Source: Methylobacterium longum
GTDB taxonomy: Bacteria > Pseudomonadota > Alphaproteobacteria > Rhizobiales > Beijerinckiaceae
DNA length: 64,000 nucleotides
Reading direction: 5' to 3'
NCBI RefSeq assembly: GCF_022179385.1
Contig: NZ_BPQS01000003.1
Location: forward strand, 1 to 64,000
Notes under the pieces: model-generated
Databases searched by the model: none
What the model saw: only the letters and a program-made list of their open reading frames with translations
What the model was told of the DNA's origin: nothing
Part shown: positions 17,548-26,361 of the stretch, piece by piece
Layout: each line of letters opens with the position of its first letter
Position numbering within the stretch: the first letter of the stretch is position 1
Translations under genes and position numbers: made by a program

Positions 17548-18633
17548 ATGAACGCAGTCTTCCCGACACCCGATGCCGCCGACAGCCAGCGTCTGCTCAG
17601 CCCAGAGGAGCTGGAAGCGGCCCTGCGCGACATCGGTGCGCGCCGATACCACAACCTGCACCCGTTTCACCGGCTGCTGCACGATGGCAAGCTGTCGAAG
17701 GATCAGGTCCGCGCCTGGGCGCTGAACCGCTACTACTACCAGGCGATGATCCCGGTGAAGGATGCGGCGGTGCTCGCCCGGATGACGGATGCGGCGCTAC
17801 GACGGATCTGGCGTCAGCGCATCGTCGATCACGACGGCGATCACGAGGGCGATGGCGGCATCGAGCGCTGGCTCAAGCTCGCCGAGGGCGTGGGTTTCGA
17901 CCGCGATTACGTGCTCTCGACCCGCGGCATCCTCTCGGCGACAAAATTCTCGGTGGAGGCCTACGTCCATTTCGTCTCCGAGAAGACGTTGCTGGAAGCG
18001 ATCGCCTCGTCGCTCACCGAGATGTTCTCGCCGACGATCATTTCCGAGCGCGTCGCCGGGATGCTGAAGAACTACGACTTCATCACCAAGGACACGCTGG
18101 CCTATTTCGACAAGCGCCTCACGCAGGCGCCGCGGGATGCCGATTTCGCCCTGGACTACGTCAAGCAGCACGCGACCACGCCCGAACTTCAACGGCGGGC
18201 GATGGCGGCCCTGACGTTCAAGTGCAACGTCCTCTGGACACAGCTCGACGCCCTGTACTTCGCCTACGTGGCACCCGGCATGATCCCCCCGGACGCGTGG
18301 CGGCCAGGCGAAGGCCTCGTCGCCGATGCCGCACCGGTCCGGGCAGCGGCGGCAGGCGGGAAGATGACCGCCGCCGACCGCCCGCGACTCCCCCGCGGCG
18401 TGCGGCTGCGCAACGACGAGACCCGCGGCAAGTACGTTCTGCTCGCCCCCGAGCGCACCTTCGATCTCGACGACAACGCCGTCGCGGTGCTCAAGCTCGT
18501 GGACGGCACCCGCAGCGTCGCCGATATCGCCGACGAGCTGGGCCGAACCTACGCGGCCGATCCGCGGGCCATCGAGGCCGACATCCTGGTCATGCTGGAT
18601 GGTCTCGCGGAAAAACGGGTCCTCGAGCGATGA
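17548..18633 (+). CDS. pqqCD: PqqC/PqqD fusion: PQQ synthase with peptide chaperone domain
   Basis: This is a natural fusion of two PQQ proteins. Residues 1 to about 250 are PqqC, the cofactor-less oxidase that makes the final ring closure and eight-electron oxidation ([42 protein letters not shown]). Residues about 270-361 are PqqD, which binds PqqA and presents it to PqqE ([35 protein letters not shown]). The same fusion is characteristic of Methylobacterium. The ATG at 17548 is preferred over an in-frame GTG at 17500 because the intervening residues look non-conserved. The stop overlaps the pqqE start (ATGA). Confidence 0.96.
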   Translation: MNAVFPTPDAADSQRLLSPEELEAALRDIGARRYHNLHPFHRLLHDGKLSKDQVRAWALNRYYYQAMIPVKDAAVLARMTDAALRRIWRQRIVDHDGDHEGDGGIERWLKLAEGVGFDRDYVLSTRGILSATKFSVEAYVHFVSEKTLLEAIASSLTEMFSPTIISERVAGMLKNYDFITKDTLAYFDKRLTQAPRDADFALDYVKQHATTPELQRRAMAALTFKCNVLWTQLDALYFAYVAPGMIPPDAWRPGEGLVADAAPVRAAAAGGKMTAADRPRLPRGVRLRNDETRGKYVLLAPERTFDLDDNAVAVLKLVDGTRSVADIADELGRTYAADPRAIEADILVMLDGLAEKRVLER

Positions 18634-19775
18634 ACGCCCTGACCCCGAACCGGCCTGCGGTGCCGGCACCGGTCGGTCTGCTCGCCGAGCTGACCCACCG
18701 GTGCCCCCTGCGGTGCCCCTATTGCTCGAACCCGCTGGAACTCGACCGCCGCTCGGGCGAACTCGATACGGCCACGTGGCAGCGCGTCCTCACGGAGGCG
18801 TCCGGCCTCGGTGTCCTCCATGTCCACCTCTCCGGCGGCGAGCCGACGGCACGCAACGACATCGTCGAGATCACCAAGACCTGCGCCGATCTGGGCCTGT
18901 ATTCGAACCTGATCACGTCAGGCGTCGGCGGTGCGCTGGCGAAGCTCCAGGCGCTCTACGATGTCGGCCTCGATCACGTGCAGCTCTCGGTCCAGGGCGT
19001 GGACGCCCAGAACGCCGAGAAGATCGGTGGCCTGAAGAATGCGCAGCCGCAGAAGTTCGCGTTCGCCGCCAAGGTGGTCGAACTCGGGCTGCCGCTGACG
19101 CTCAATTCCGTCATCCACCGCGGCAACATCCACGAGGTCTCGGGCTTCATCGATCTCGCGGTGAAGATGGGCGCCAAGCGCCTCGAGGTCGCGCACACGC
19201 AGTATTACGGCTGGGCCTACGTCAATCGCGCCGCGCTGATGCCCGACAAGGCGCAGGTCGATGAGTCGATCCGCATCGTCGAGGCCGCCCGGGAACGTCT
19301 CAAAGGTCAGCTGGTCATCGATCTGGTCGTGCCGGATTACTACGCCAAATACCCGAAGGCCTGCGCGGGTGGCTGGGGCCGCAAGCTGATGAACGTGACG
19401 CCGCAGGGCAAGGTCCTGCCCTGTCACGCCGCGGAGACGATTCCGGGTCTGGAATTCTGGAACGTCAACGACCATTCGCTGGGCGACATCTGGCGCGACG
19501 CGCCGGCCTTCACGGCCTATCGCGGTACCGACTGGATGAAGGAGCCGTGCCGCTCCTGTGACCGTCGGGAGAAGGATTGGGGCGGCTGCCGCTGCCAAGC
19601 TCTGGCGCTCGCCGGTGACGCAGCGGCCACCGATCCGGCCTGTTCGTTGTCGCCGCTCCACGCCAAGGTGCGCGCGCTCGCCACGGAGGAGGCGGCCGAA
19701 ACCCCGCCCGATTACATCTATCGGACGATCGGCAGCAACGTTCGATCGCCGCTCAAGGAGGAAGTCGACTCGTGA
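18630..19775 (+). CDS. pqqE: PqqA peptide cyclase PqqE (radical SAM)
   Basis: PqqE is the radical SAM enzyme that forms the Glu-Tyr carbon-carbon bond in PqqA while PqqD holds the peptide. The 381-residue protein has the SAM cluster motif C25-PLR-C29-PY-C32. The C-terminal SPASM region carries cysteines for auxiliary iron-sulfur clusters ([50 protein letters not shown]). It begins in a four-base ATGA overlap with pqqC/D and ends in a GTGA overlap with the next, secreted protein. Confidence 0.97.
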   Translation: MNALTPNRPAVPAPVGLLAELTHRCPLRCPYCSNPLELDRRSGELDTATWQRVLTEASGLGVLHVHLSGGEPTARNDIVEITKTCADLGLYSNLITSGVGGALAKLQALYDVGLDHVQLSVQGVDAQNAEKIGGLKNAQPQKFAFAAKVVELGLPLTLNSVIHRGNIHEVSGFIDLAVKMGAKRLEVAHTQYYGWAYVNRAALMPDKAQVDESIRIVEAARERLKGQLVIDLVVPDYYAKYPKACAGGWGRKLMNVTPQGKVLPCHAAETIPGLEFWNVNDHSLGDIWRDAPAFTAYRGTDWMKEPCRSCDRREKDWGGCRCQALALAGDAAATDPACSLSPLHAKVRALATEEAAETPPDYIYRTIGSNVRSPLKEEVDS

Positions 19776-20482
19776 GAGTTCTTGCCACGACCACCGTCGC
19801 GCTGGTGCTGGCCGCGCTGCCGGCTCTCGCCGAGGATGCCCCGAAACCCGCCACCGTGACGCAGGCCAATGCCGCGGCGGCGCCCAGCGCCTCCGACCTT
19901 CTGTTCGATCAGCCGCACATGAAGAACGCGGCACCCGGCTCGACCATCACGTACGACTATCTCCGGCGCTCCGGCATCGCCAAGGGTCCGTTCGGAGCGC
20001 CTCTCGAGGACACGCTCAAGCTGAAGCTGGAGCCGGGCAAGAGCCCCGAGGCCCGCGACATTACCGTGACCATGTTCTCGGGGCTGAACCGCGTGCCCGC
20101 CGGGCCCTTCGAGGATATGGCCGGCAATCCGGTCGTCTCGCTCTTCCTCGAAAATCACCTGAAGTCGTTGGCGAAGGTCCTGGAGGCCAACCCCCGCTAC
20201 CTGAAGCTCGCGATCCGGAAGGGTCTGCGCGAGAAAGCCACCGTGACGCCCACGAAGGTGAGCGTCGGTGGTCGGGATGTCGACGGCTGGCGCGTCGTCA
20301 CCAAGCCCTTCGAAGGCGACTCGATGGCGCAGCGCATGCGCGGGCTCGACGACATGACCTACACGTTCGTCACCGCACCCTCCGTACCCGGCGAGATCGT
20401 CTCGATCGAGGCGTCCTCCAAGAGCAAGGACGGCGGCGAGCTACTTGAGGAGAAGCTGAACTATGATCAGAAGGCTGGCTGA
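19772..20482 (+). CDS. Secreted protein coupled to pqqE, unknown function
   Basis: This 236-residue protein has a clear N-terminal signal peptide ([23 protein letters not shown]) and is predicted to be periplasmic. The mature part has no cysteine and no catalytic motif I recognise. [21 protein letters not shown] segment looks conserved with proteins I recall near PQQ-dehydrogenase genes. The GTG start lies in a GTGA overlap with the pqqE stop, and the stop lies inside the next small gene. A role in maturation or stability of the PQQ-dependent methanol oxidation system is inferred only from this coupling and from the periplasmic location. Confidence 0.85.
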   Translation: MRVLATTTVALVLAALPALAEDAPKPATVTQANAAAAPSASDLLFDQPHMKNAAPGSTITYDYLRRSGIAKGPFGAPLEDTLKLKLEPGKSPEARDITVTMFSGLNRVPAGPFEDMAGNPVVSLFLENHLKSLAKVLEANPRYLKLAIRKGLREKATVTPTKVSVGGRDVDGWRVVTKPFEGDSMAQRMRGLDDMTYTFVTAPSVPGEIVSIEASSKSKDGGELLEEKLNYDQKAG

Positions 20483-20825
20483 ACGCGGCGCGCTGGCGGC
20501 TCTGGCCCTGACCCTGTCGGGCCTGGCCGTCCGTGCGGCCGACGACAACGATTACCCCACCGACGCGCGGGTCGATTACGTGTTCGGCTGCATGGCGGCC
20601 AACGGTCAGACCCGCGAAAGCCTGCAGAAATGCTCCTGCTCGCTCGACCAGCTGGCCGCGATCCTGCCCTACGACAAGTACGTTCAGGCCAGCACGGTCC
20701 TGTCCATGCGTCAGGGCGTGGGGAATCGCGCCAACGAGTTCAAGTCGACCAAGATCTTCGACGACAAGGTCGCCGACCTCCGCCGCGCCCAGGCCGAGGC
20801 CGAGATCCGCTGCTACCGCGGCTGA
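20463..20825 (+). CDS. Small secreted cysteine-motif protein coupled to pqqE, unknown function
   Basis: This 120-residue protein has a signal peptide ([24 protein letters not shown]) and a mature part with four cysteines. These are DYVFGCM, then the pair in LQKCSCSLDQLA, and a final one in EIRCYRG. The arrangement suggests disulfides in the periplasm. I recall similar proteins in gene clusters with PQQ-dependent alcohol dehydrogenases, but no function is assigned. It overlaps the preceding secreted-protein gene by 20 bases, so pqqE, the 236-residue protein and this one appear to be translated together. Confidence 0.85.
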   Translation: MIRRLAERGALAALALTLSGLAVRAADDNDYPTDARVDYVFGCMAANGQTRESLQKCSCSLDQLAAILPYDKYVQASTVLSMRQGVGNRANEFKSTKIFDDKVADLRRAQAEAEIRCYRG

Positions 20826-20839
20826 CCGCGGGATCACGC

Positions 20840-20860
20840 CGGCCGGCGTTGCGCCGGCCG
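20840..20860 (+). terminator. Perfect GC hairpin after the pqq run
   Basis: A perfect 9-bp stem (CGGCCGGCG, loop TTG, CGCCGGCCG) lies 15 bases after the last secreted-protein gene and before folP. There is no T-run, so it may act as a weak terminator or as an mRNA end stabiliser separating the pqq message from the fol genes. Confidence 0.4.
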
Positions 20861-20913
20861 TGCGATTCGCGCACACCGGCTCCCGAACCGCGTTCAAGAA
20901 CGGGACCCGCTCC

Positions 20914-21750
20914 GTGACCCCCTCCTCCGGCCTGTCCGACCTGCTGCCCGATCTCGGAGGGCGCACGCTGGTCATGGGCATCCTCAACGTCACGCCGGAC
21001 TCCTTCTCGGATGGCGGTCTGTTCGCCGGGGAGCAGGAGGCCGTGGCGCAGGCCGAGCGGCTTGTGGCGGAGGGTGCGGCGATTCTCGATGTCGGCGGCG
21101 AGTCGACGAGGCCCGGTCACGTTCCGGTCCCGGCCGACGAGGAGCAGGCGCGCGTGCTTCCGGTGATCCGGGCCGTCGCTCCGCGGCTTGCGGTGCCGAT
21201 CTCCATCGACACCTACAAGGCGTCCACGGCGCGGGTCGCCCTGGAAGCCGGCGCCCGGATCGTGAACGATGTCTGGGGTCTTCAGCGCGAGCCCGACATC
21301 GCCTCCGTGGCTGCCGCGCACGGCGCTCCGGTCATCATCATGCACAACCGCGAGACCATCGAGGCGGATCTCGACATCGTCGCCGACATGCTGGCCTTCT
21401 TCGAACGGTCGCTCGCCATCGCGCATCGCGCAGGCATCCCGGATTCCGAAATCGTGCTCGACCCGGGCGTCGGCTTCGGCAAGACGTGGACGCAGCACCT
21501 CGAAGCGCTGCGCCGGCTCCCCGAGATCCGCGCCCTGGGCTTTCCGGTCCTGGTCGGCGTCTCCCGCAAGTCGCTCCTCGGACGCCTGCACGATCGCGAG
21601 ACCCGTCCGGCAGACCGGCTTCACGGATCCCTGGCCGCGCATGCGCTCGCGGCCACGCTGGGAGCCGATATCGTCCGCGTTCACGACGTGGCTGCGCACA
21701 TCGACGCGATGCGAGTGGTCGATGCCGTGATGCGGCCGGAGGGCCGGTGA
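20914..21750 (+). CDS. folP: Dihydropteroate synthase
   Basis: FolP joins p-aminobenzoate to the dihydropterin pyrophosphate in folate synthesis. The family signatures MGILNVTPDSFSDGG and DVGGESTRPG are present, as are the IVNDVWG strand and the late GVSRKSLLG loop. The 278-residue length from the GTG at 20914 is normal. A GTG at 20860 is an alternative that would add 18 residues without obvious similarity. It opens a folP-folB-folK run placed between the PQQ genes and xoxJ. Confidence 0.95.
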   Translation: MTPSSGLSDLLPDLGGRTLVMGILNVTPDSFSDGGLFAGEQEAVAQAERLVAEGAAILDVGGESTRPGHVPVPADEEQARVLPVIRAVAPRLAVPISIDTYKASTARVALEAGARIVNDVWGLQREPDIASVAAAHGAPVIIMHNRETIEADLDIVADMLAFFERSLAIAHRAGIPDSEIVLDPGVGFGKTWTQHLEALRRLPEIRALGFPVLVGVSRKSLLGRLHDRETRPADRLHGSLAAHALAATLGADIVRVHDVAAHIDAMRVVDAVMRPEGR

Positions 21751-21752
21751 GC

Positions 21753-22130
21753 ATGGGACGCGACCTGATCCGTGTCAGCCGCATCGCGGTGTTCGGTCGG
21801 CACGGCCTGCTGCCCGAAGAGGCCGTGCTCGGCCAGCGCTTCTACCTCTCGCTGGAGGCGCGTCTCGACCTGAGCGATGCGGGGGGCTCCGACGACGTCG
21901 CCGGCACGGTGAGCTACGCGGACCTGACGCAGGTCACGGTCGATATCGCCACGGGGCGGCGGTTCAATCTGATCGAAGCGCTGGCGGAGTCGATCGCCTC
22001 GGCCATCCTGACGGGGTTCCCCTTGGTCGAGGAAATCACCGTTCGGGTCGATAAGCCGAGCGCACCGGTCCCCGCGATTCTGGACGGCGTCAGCGTCGAG
22101 ATCACGCGCCGCCGCGAGGACCGCCCGTGA
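21753..22130 (+). CDS. folB: Dihydroneopterin aldolase
   Basis: FolB cleaves dihydroneopterin to 6-hydroxymethyl-dihydropterin and glycolaldehyde in folate synthesis. The 125-residue protein has the family pattern RIAVFGRHGLLPEEAVLGQRF, with the conserved Gly-Arg-His-Gly active-site loop, and VRVDKPSAPVP near the end. The ATG at 21753 follows the folP stop by two bases; an in-frame GTG at 21747 would overlap it. Its last bases overlap the folK start. Confidence 0.94.
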   Translation: MGRDLIRVSRIAVFGRHGLLPEEAVLGQRFYLSLEARLDLSDAGGSDDVAGTVSYADLTQVTVDIATGRRFNLIEALAESIASAILTGFPLVEEITVRVDKPSAPVPAILDGVSVEITRRREDRP

Positions 22131-22597
22131 AAGCCTATCTCGGCATCGGCAGCAACGTCGGCGACATGGCTGCCATGCTCGAACGGGCAGTCACCGGGCT
22201 GGCGGCAACGCCAGGCGTCAGCGTCTTGAAGCGCTCGGCCGATTACCGCACGCCCCCGTGGGGCAAGACCGACCAGCCATGGTTTCTCAACGGTGCGGTC
22301 GCCGTCGAGACGGAACTCGAACCGCACGGGCTGCTCGATACATGCCTGCGGATCGAACACGAGCTCGGTCGCGTACGCGAAGAACGCTGGGGTCCGCGGG
22401 TGATCGATATCGACGTGCTGGCCTACGAGGGCGCAGCCGTGAACGACGCGCGCCTCGTCCTTCCGCATCGTTTCGTCCGCGAGCGGGCTTTCGTTCTGGT
22501 TCCGCTGGCCGAAATCGCCCCGGACCTCGTTATCGGCGGCGAGCGCGTCGCCGATGCCTTGGCAAAGCTGGATCGCACCGGTATCGCGCGGGCCTGA
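22127..22597 (+). CDS. folK: 6-hydroxymethyl-dihydropterin pyrophosphokinase
   Basis: FolK activates hydroxymethyl-dihydropterin with ATP, giving the substrate of FolP. The 156-residue sequence shows the landmarks YLGIGSNVGDM, the TPPWGKTDQPWFLN pterin loop and the catalytic WGPRVIDIDVL segment. The start is a GTG in a GTGA overlap with folB. The gene ends 53 bases before the convergent end of xoxJ. Confidence 0.95.
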   Translation: MKAYLGIGSNVGDMAAMLERAVTGLAATPGVSVLKRSADYRTPPWGKTDQPWFLNGAVAVETELEPHGLLDTCLRIEHELGRVREERWGPRVIDIDVLAYEGAAVNDARLVLPHRFVRERAFVLVPLAEIAPDLVIGGERVADALAKLDRTGIARA

Positions 22598-22650
22598 GCG
22601 GCCCGTCTTCGGGATGACGAAGCACCCCGACTTCCGCGGTCCCGGGTCCG

Positions 22651-23496
22651 TCAGCGTTCGCCCGGCTCTGCCAGCTTGTTTTCCTCGTCATCGAGGAGCG
22701 GCACGTCGAATGCGCGCAGAACCGCATCGATATCCGCCTTCCGCTTGCGCAGAATGGTGTTGAGCGACCGCTTCCAGTCGTTCTCGCCGATCCGAACGCC
22801 CATGGCGATCCGGTAGGCCATCGGCGGCCGCTGCGGCTCCCTGAGCAACGGGACGACGCGCATGGCCGTCCCGGATTGCTTCGCCAGCCAGCCGGCCGCA
22901 GGTCCCCAGAGCACAGCAGCATCGATCTCCTTGGCGGCGAGCGCCCCGACGATCTCGGCTCCGACGGTCTGATAATTGCGCGAGGGGTCGAGCTGGTAAG
23001 GCGCGTAGGCCTTCATGGAGGACACCAACCCGACCTCGCCCATCCGGTTGACGGGCGGCGTACCGGCGATCACGCCGATGCTCTTGCCCTTCAGGCGCGG
23101 GTCGTCAAGGGCCTCGATGCCGTCGAACTCCCCCGATCGGGTGACCAGCGTATAGGCGGAACGGTAATAGGGATTGGTGGTCTGAACGAGGTCGCTGCCG
23201 AAGGCCTGCCCCATGATGAGGTCGCAGAGGCCGGTGCCGAGGGTATTGCGGACGAAGCCCGGTCCCTGGGTCAGCCAATAATAGCGGACCTTCACCTTCA
23301 ACTCGTCGGCGATGATCGCCGCGATCTTGTTCTCGAAGCCGTCCTCCTTGCGCTCGGAGAACGGCATGTTGCCCGGATCCCCGCAGACGCGCAGGACGTC
23401 CGTGGTGACCATATCGGGCACATGCTGAGCATGGGCACCCTGCGCCACTGTCAGAGACAGGGCGCAGAGCGCTGCAATCCGTGCGAAGGACGACAT
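22651..23496 (-). CDS. xoxJ: XoxJ periplasmic binding protein of the lanthanide methanol dehydrogenase system
   Basis: This 281-residue secreted protein (signal peptide MSSFARIAALCALSLTVAQGAHA) has the extracellular solute-binding fold of the MxaJ/XoxJ family associated with quinoprotein dehydrogenases. Visible segments are LRVCGDPGNMPFSER, a second cysteine in TGLCDLIMGQ, and VLWGPAAGWLAKQ. It is thought to help assembly or activation of XoxF. The ATG at 23496 forms a TGATG junction with the xoxG stop, fixing the start and indicating coupling. Longer upstream in-frame starts lie within xoxG. Confidence 0.92.
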   Translation of the reverse strand: MSSFARIAALCALSLTVAQGAHAQHVPDMVTTDVLRVCGDPGNMPFSERKEDGFENKIAAIIADELKVKVRYYWLTQGPGFVRNTLGTGLCDLIMGQAFGSDLVQTTNPYYRSAYTLVTRSGEFDGIEALDDPRLKGKSIGVIAGTPPVNRMGEVGLVSSMKAYAPYQLDPSRNYQTVGAEIVGALAAKEIDAAVLWGPAAGWLAKQSGTAMRVVPLLREPQRPPMAYRIAMGVRIGENDWKRSLNTILRKRKADIDAVLRAFDVPLLDDEENKLAEPGER

Positions 23497-24107
23497 CAGC
23501 CGCCCATGCATTCCTTCTCCGCCTTCCGGGCGGTTTCGGGCTTGTCCTCGTGATCGGAAGGCCGGATACGCCCGATCGCCCCGGCGGCACGCGCCTTGAG
23601 GTAGACGTAGAGGTCGTCCGAGTAGCACATGACGTTCTTGTTGTCGCCGAAGGCGGGCATGACCTTCTGCTCAGCGGCGCTCACGTCCTGCTTGCCGCCG
23701 ACCAGGATGCCGATGAACTCCTCGTAGGAGAGGTGCTTCAGCGAATCCTTCAGCGCGGGCGCGTAGGTGGAGCCCATGCCGTCGGGGCCGTGGCAGACGT
23801 GGCACTCGGCATGATAGCGGCGGTAACCCGAGTAGGTATACCAATCGAGCTTCTTGCCGTCCTGCGTCACGCGGAAGGTGGGGTGACCCTCGGCGTCGAC
23901 ATACTTGCCGTCCTCGACCTTGACGGCCGCGTCTTTCTTCAAAAGCTTTTCGTCCTGCTCGGCCGTCTTGTCATTCGCGTTGAGCGAGTTGGCGAGGGCG
24001 GGATCGGCAGGCTTGGCATCCTCAGCATGTACGGCCACCGCGGAAACGGTGGCTAGGGCGAGGGCGGCGATAACCGGCCGCGTTACGATCGTGCTGAGGT
24101 TGAGCAA
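23496..24107 (-). CDS. xoxG: XoxG cytochrome c, electron acceptor of XoxF
   Basis: This is a 203-residue periplasmic c-type cytochrome with a signal peptide (ending AVHAEDA). The single haem-binding motif is C102-HV-C105-H106 in YHAECHVCHGPDG, with a probable axial Met150 in KVMPAFGD. It accepts electrons from the PQQ of XoxF. It lies between xoxF and xoxJ on the minus strand, with a strong hairpin in the 132-base gap after xoxF. Confidence 0.94.
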   Translation of the reverse strand: MLNLSTIVTRPVIAALALATVSAVAVHAEDAKPADPALANSLNANDKTAEQDEKLLKKDAAVKVEDGKYVDAEGHPTFRVTQDGKKLDWYTYSGYRRYHAECHVCHGPDGMGSTYAPALKDSLKHLSYEEFIGILVGGKQDVSAAEQKVMPAFGDNKNVMCYSDDLYVYLKARAAGAIGRIRPSDHEDKPETARKAEKECMGG

Positions 24108-24183
24108 CGCATCTGTCTCCCTGGAGCGAGGCCTTTCGTCTCCCTTCGAGCCGCAGCCTCTTGCGCCTAAGTCTAATCACAAG

Positions 24184-24213
24184 GATGCCGGCGCGGGAAC
24201 CCGCGCCGGCATC
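24184..24213 (-). repeat. Perfect 14-bp inverted repeat between xoxF and xoxG
   Basis: The arms GATGCCGGCGCGGG (24184-24197) and its exact complement (24200-24213) are separated by AA. The element sits 27 bases after the xoxF stop on the minus strand and is followed only by a weak T-containing tail. It probably acts as a partial terminator or 3' stabiliser, giving far more xoxF than xoxG/xoxJ transcript. Confidence 0.65.
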
Positions 24214-24239
24214 TATTTTACTCTTGCACCTGCGGCCGA

Positions 24240-26045
24240 TTAGTTCGGCAGAGCGAAGACGGTGAGCTGACCACCGAGGTTGGTGTACTGCGACAGAGCC
24301 GCATAGCCACCCACCGCGCCGAGGCCGGCGTTCGGGTCGGTCAGGCCGGCCGCGAGGCCGATGCCGGCCCAGCCGCCGACGCCCGACAGGACGCCCACGT
24401 ACTGCTTGCCCTTGTGCTGGTAGGTCATCACGTTGCCGATGATGCCCGACGGGGTCTTGAACTTGAACAGCTCCTTGCCGCTCTTGTCGTCGACCGCCTT
24501 CAGGTAACCCTCAAGCGTTCCGTAGAACACCACGTCGCCGGCGGTGGCCAGAGCACCGGACCACACCGAGAACTGCTCGGCGTTGGACCACTTGATCTTG
24601 CCGTTGACGCCATCCCACGCGATGAAGTTGCCCATGCCGCCGTGCGAGTTCGGAGCCGGGTACATCGAGAGGGTCGCACCGACGTAGGGCTGGCCCGGGG
24701 TGTAGGTCACCCGGAACGGCTCGTAGTCCATGCAGACGTGGTTGGTGGGCACGTAGAACAGGTTGGTCTTCGGCGAGAAGGCAGCAGGCTGCTGATCCTT
24801 GGTACCAAGCGCCGCCGGGCAGATGCCCTTGGAGTTGGTGTCCTCACCGTTCTGCTCAGTCGAGTACTTCGACACGACCAGCGGCCGGCCGTAGTTCTTC
24901 GAGCCCTTGTCCATGTCGACCTTGGTCGCCCAGTTGACGGCCGGGTCGAACTTCTCGGCGACGAGCAGGCTGCCGTCCGCGCGGTTCAGCGTGTAGCCGA
25001 AGCCGTTGCGGTCGAAGTGGGTCAGGAGCGGCTGCTCCTTGCCGTCAACCTTCTGATCCGTGAGGATCATCTCGTTGATGCCGTCGTAGTCCCACTCGTC
25101 GTGGGGGGTCATCTGGTAGACCCACTTGGCGACGCCGGTATCCGGGTTACGCGCCCAGATGGTCATGGACCACTTGTTGTCGCCCGGACGCTGCTTGGGG
25201 TTCCAGGTCGAGGGGTTGCCCGAGCCGTAGTACATCAGGTCGAGCTTCGGGTCGTACGAGAACCAGCCCCAGGTGCAGCCGCCGCCGGTCTTCCACTGAT
25301 CGCCTTCCCAGGTCTTCAGCGAGGAGTCCTTGCCGACGGGCTTGCCCAGCGAGGTGGTCTTCTCCGGGTCGACCAGCATCTGGTCGTCCGGGCCCTCGGA
25401 GTAGCCGCGCCACACCTTCTTGCCGGTCTTCAGGTCGTAGGCCGTGACGTGGCACTGCACGCCGAACTCGCCGCCCGAGATGCCAACGATGACCTTGTCC
25501 TTCACGGGCAGAACCGTGGCGGTGTTGGTCTCGCCCTTCTTCGGGTCGCCGTTCACGACGGACCAGTTGACCTTGCCGGTCTTGGCGTCGAGCGACACGA
25601 GGGTGGTGTCGGCCTGGTGCAGGAGGATGGTGCCGTCGGCGTAGGCCAGACCACGGTTGACCGTGTCACAGCACATAACCGGGATCACGGACGGATCCTG
25701 CTTCGGCTCGTACTTCCAGACGATCTTCGCCTCGTGGTCGAGGTCGAGGGCGTACACGATGTTCGGGAACGGCGTGTGCACGTACATCATGTTGCCGACG
25801 ACGAGCGGCGAGCCCTCGTGGCCGCGCAGAACGCCGGTCGAGAAGGTCCAGGCGACCTGGAGGTTCTTCACGTTCGACGCATTGATCTGGTCGAGCTTCG
25901 AATAACGGGTGTTCGCGTAATCAACCGTCTGGAGCACCTGCTCCGCCGGGTTGGCGATGCCCTTCATCACGCTTTCGTTGGCCAGGGCCGGCGCCGCGAC
26001 TGCCGCGACACCTGCACCGAGCGCAAGGAGATGTACCGCTCTCAT
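24240..26045 (-). CDS. xoxF: Lanthanide-dependent methanol dehydrogenase XoxF
   Basis: XoxF is the PQQ-dependent periplasmic methanol dehydrogenase that uses a rare-earth ion. The 601-residue precursor has a signal peptide ([22 protein letters not shown]) and an eight-bladed propeller. It has the adjacent-cysteine disulfide near PQQ ([10 protein letters not shown]) and the tryptophan docking repeats. The key diagnostic is W318-D319-Y320-D321-G: Asp319 is the catalytic base, and Asp321 is the extra metal ligand present in lanthanide enzymes and replaced by Ala in calcium MxaF. The ATG at 26045 has a strong GGAGGA ribosome binding site. A start 13 codons upstream was rejected. Confidence 0.97.
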   Translation of the reverse strand: MRAVHLLALGAGVAAVAAPALANESVMKGIANPAEQVLQTVDYANTRYSKLDQINASNVKNLQVAWTFSTGVLRGHEGSPLVVGNMMYVHTPFPNIVYALDLDHEAKIVWKYEPKQDPSVIPVMCCDTVNRGLAYADGTILLHQADTTLVSLDAKTGKVNWSVVNGDPKKGETNTATVLPVKDKVIVGISGGEFGVQCHVTAYDLKTGKKVWRGYSEGPDDQMLVDPEKTTSLGKPVGKDSSLKTWEGDQWKTGGGCTWGWFSYDPKLDLMYYGSGNPSTWNPKQRPGDNKWSMTIWARNPDTGVAKWVYQMTPHDEWDYDGINEMILTDQKVDGKEQPLLTHFDRNGFGYTLNRADGSLLVAEKFDPAVNWATKVDMDKGSKNYGRPLVVSKYSTEQNGEDTNSKGICPAALGTKDQQPAAFSPKTNLFYVPTNHVCMDYEPFRVTYTPGQPYVGATLSMYPAPNSHGGMGNFIAWDGVNGKIKWSNAEQFSVWSGALATAGDVVFYGTLEGYLKAVDDKSGKELFKFKTPSGIIGNVMTYQHKGKQYVGVLSGVGGWAGIGLAAGLTDPNAGLGAVGGYAALSQYTNLGGQLTVFALPN

Positions 26046-26166
26046 GGGTTCCTCCGACAAGTCTTTGAGAGTATTCGCGCACACCTAGAGAGTGGTGTCG
26101 CTCAGACCCCGACCTGACTGTTTGCGACAGGGATGGACGCCTCGGTAGCGGGCATTTCGGACTTGA

Positions 26167-26184
26167 GGAGATCGAGAGATCTCC
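26167..26184 (-). repeat. Hairpin in the xoxF leader region
   Basis: A perfect 7-bp stem GGAGATC, loop GAGA, GATCTCC lies about 120-140 bases before the xoxF start. If transcription begins upstream of it, it would form a compact hairpin in the 5' leader. Confidence 0.4.
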
Positions 26185-26342
26185 GAGCCAGGAGCCGCCA
26201 TCCCTGAGGCGGCCCCCTCGAAACCGAGGCTTGCGGCGACCTTAAGAGATTTTTGAGCGCCGTCAACTCGCTCTTGGCCTTCGCGATGCTCACGGTGAAA
26301 GCTTCATTTCCGGTGACAGAAGCATGGCTGTTGTCATTGCTT

Positions 26343-26361
26343 CGCAAAAATTAATTTTGCG
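26343..26361. promoter_or_regulatory. AT-rich inverted repeat upstream of xoxF
   Basis: The arms CGCAAAA and TTTTGCG flank ATTAA about 300 bases upstream of xoxF, in an AT-rich island within otherwise 70 % GC DNA. The symmetry fits a dimeric regulator operator, but which regulator would bind is unknown. Confidence 0.3.

Noticed and set aside
24414..26117. 567-codon plus-strand frame opposite xoxF
   Set aside because: It is the exact antisense of a strongly conserved gene, is Val/Arg/His-rich and has no ribosome binding site of note.
26102..26347. 81-codon minus-strand frame upstream of xoxF
   Set aside because: It opens only with TTG, has no ribosome binding site and overlaps the AT-rich palindrome and hairpin. 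It is better explained as promoter and leader.
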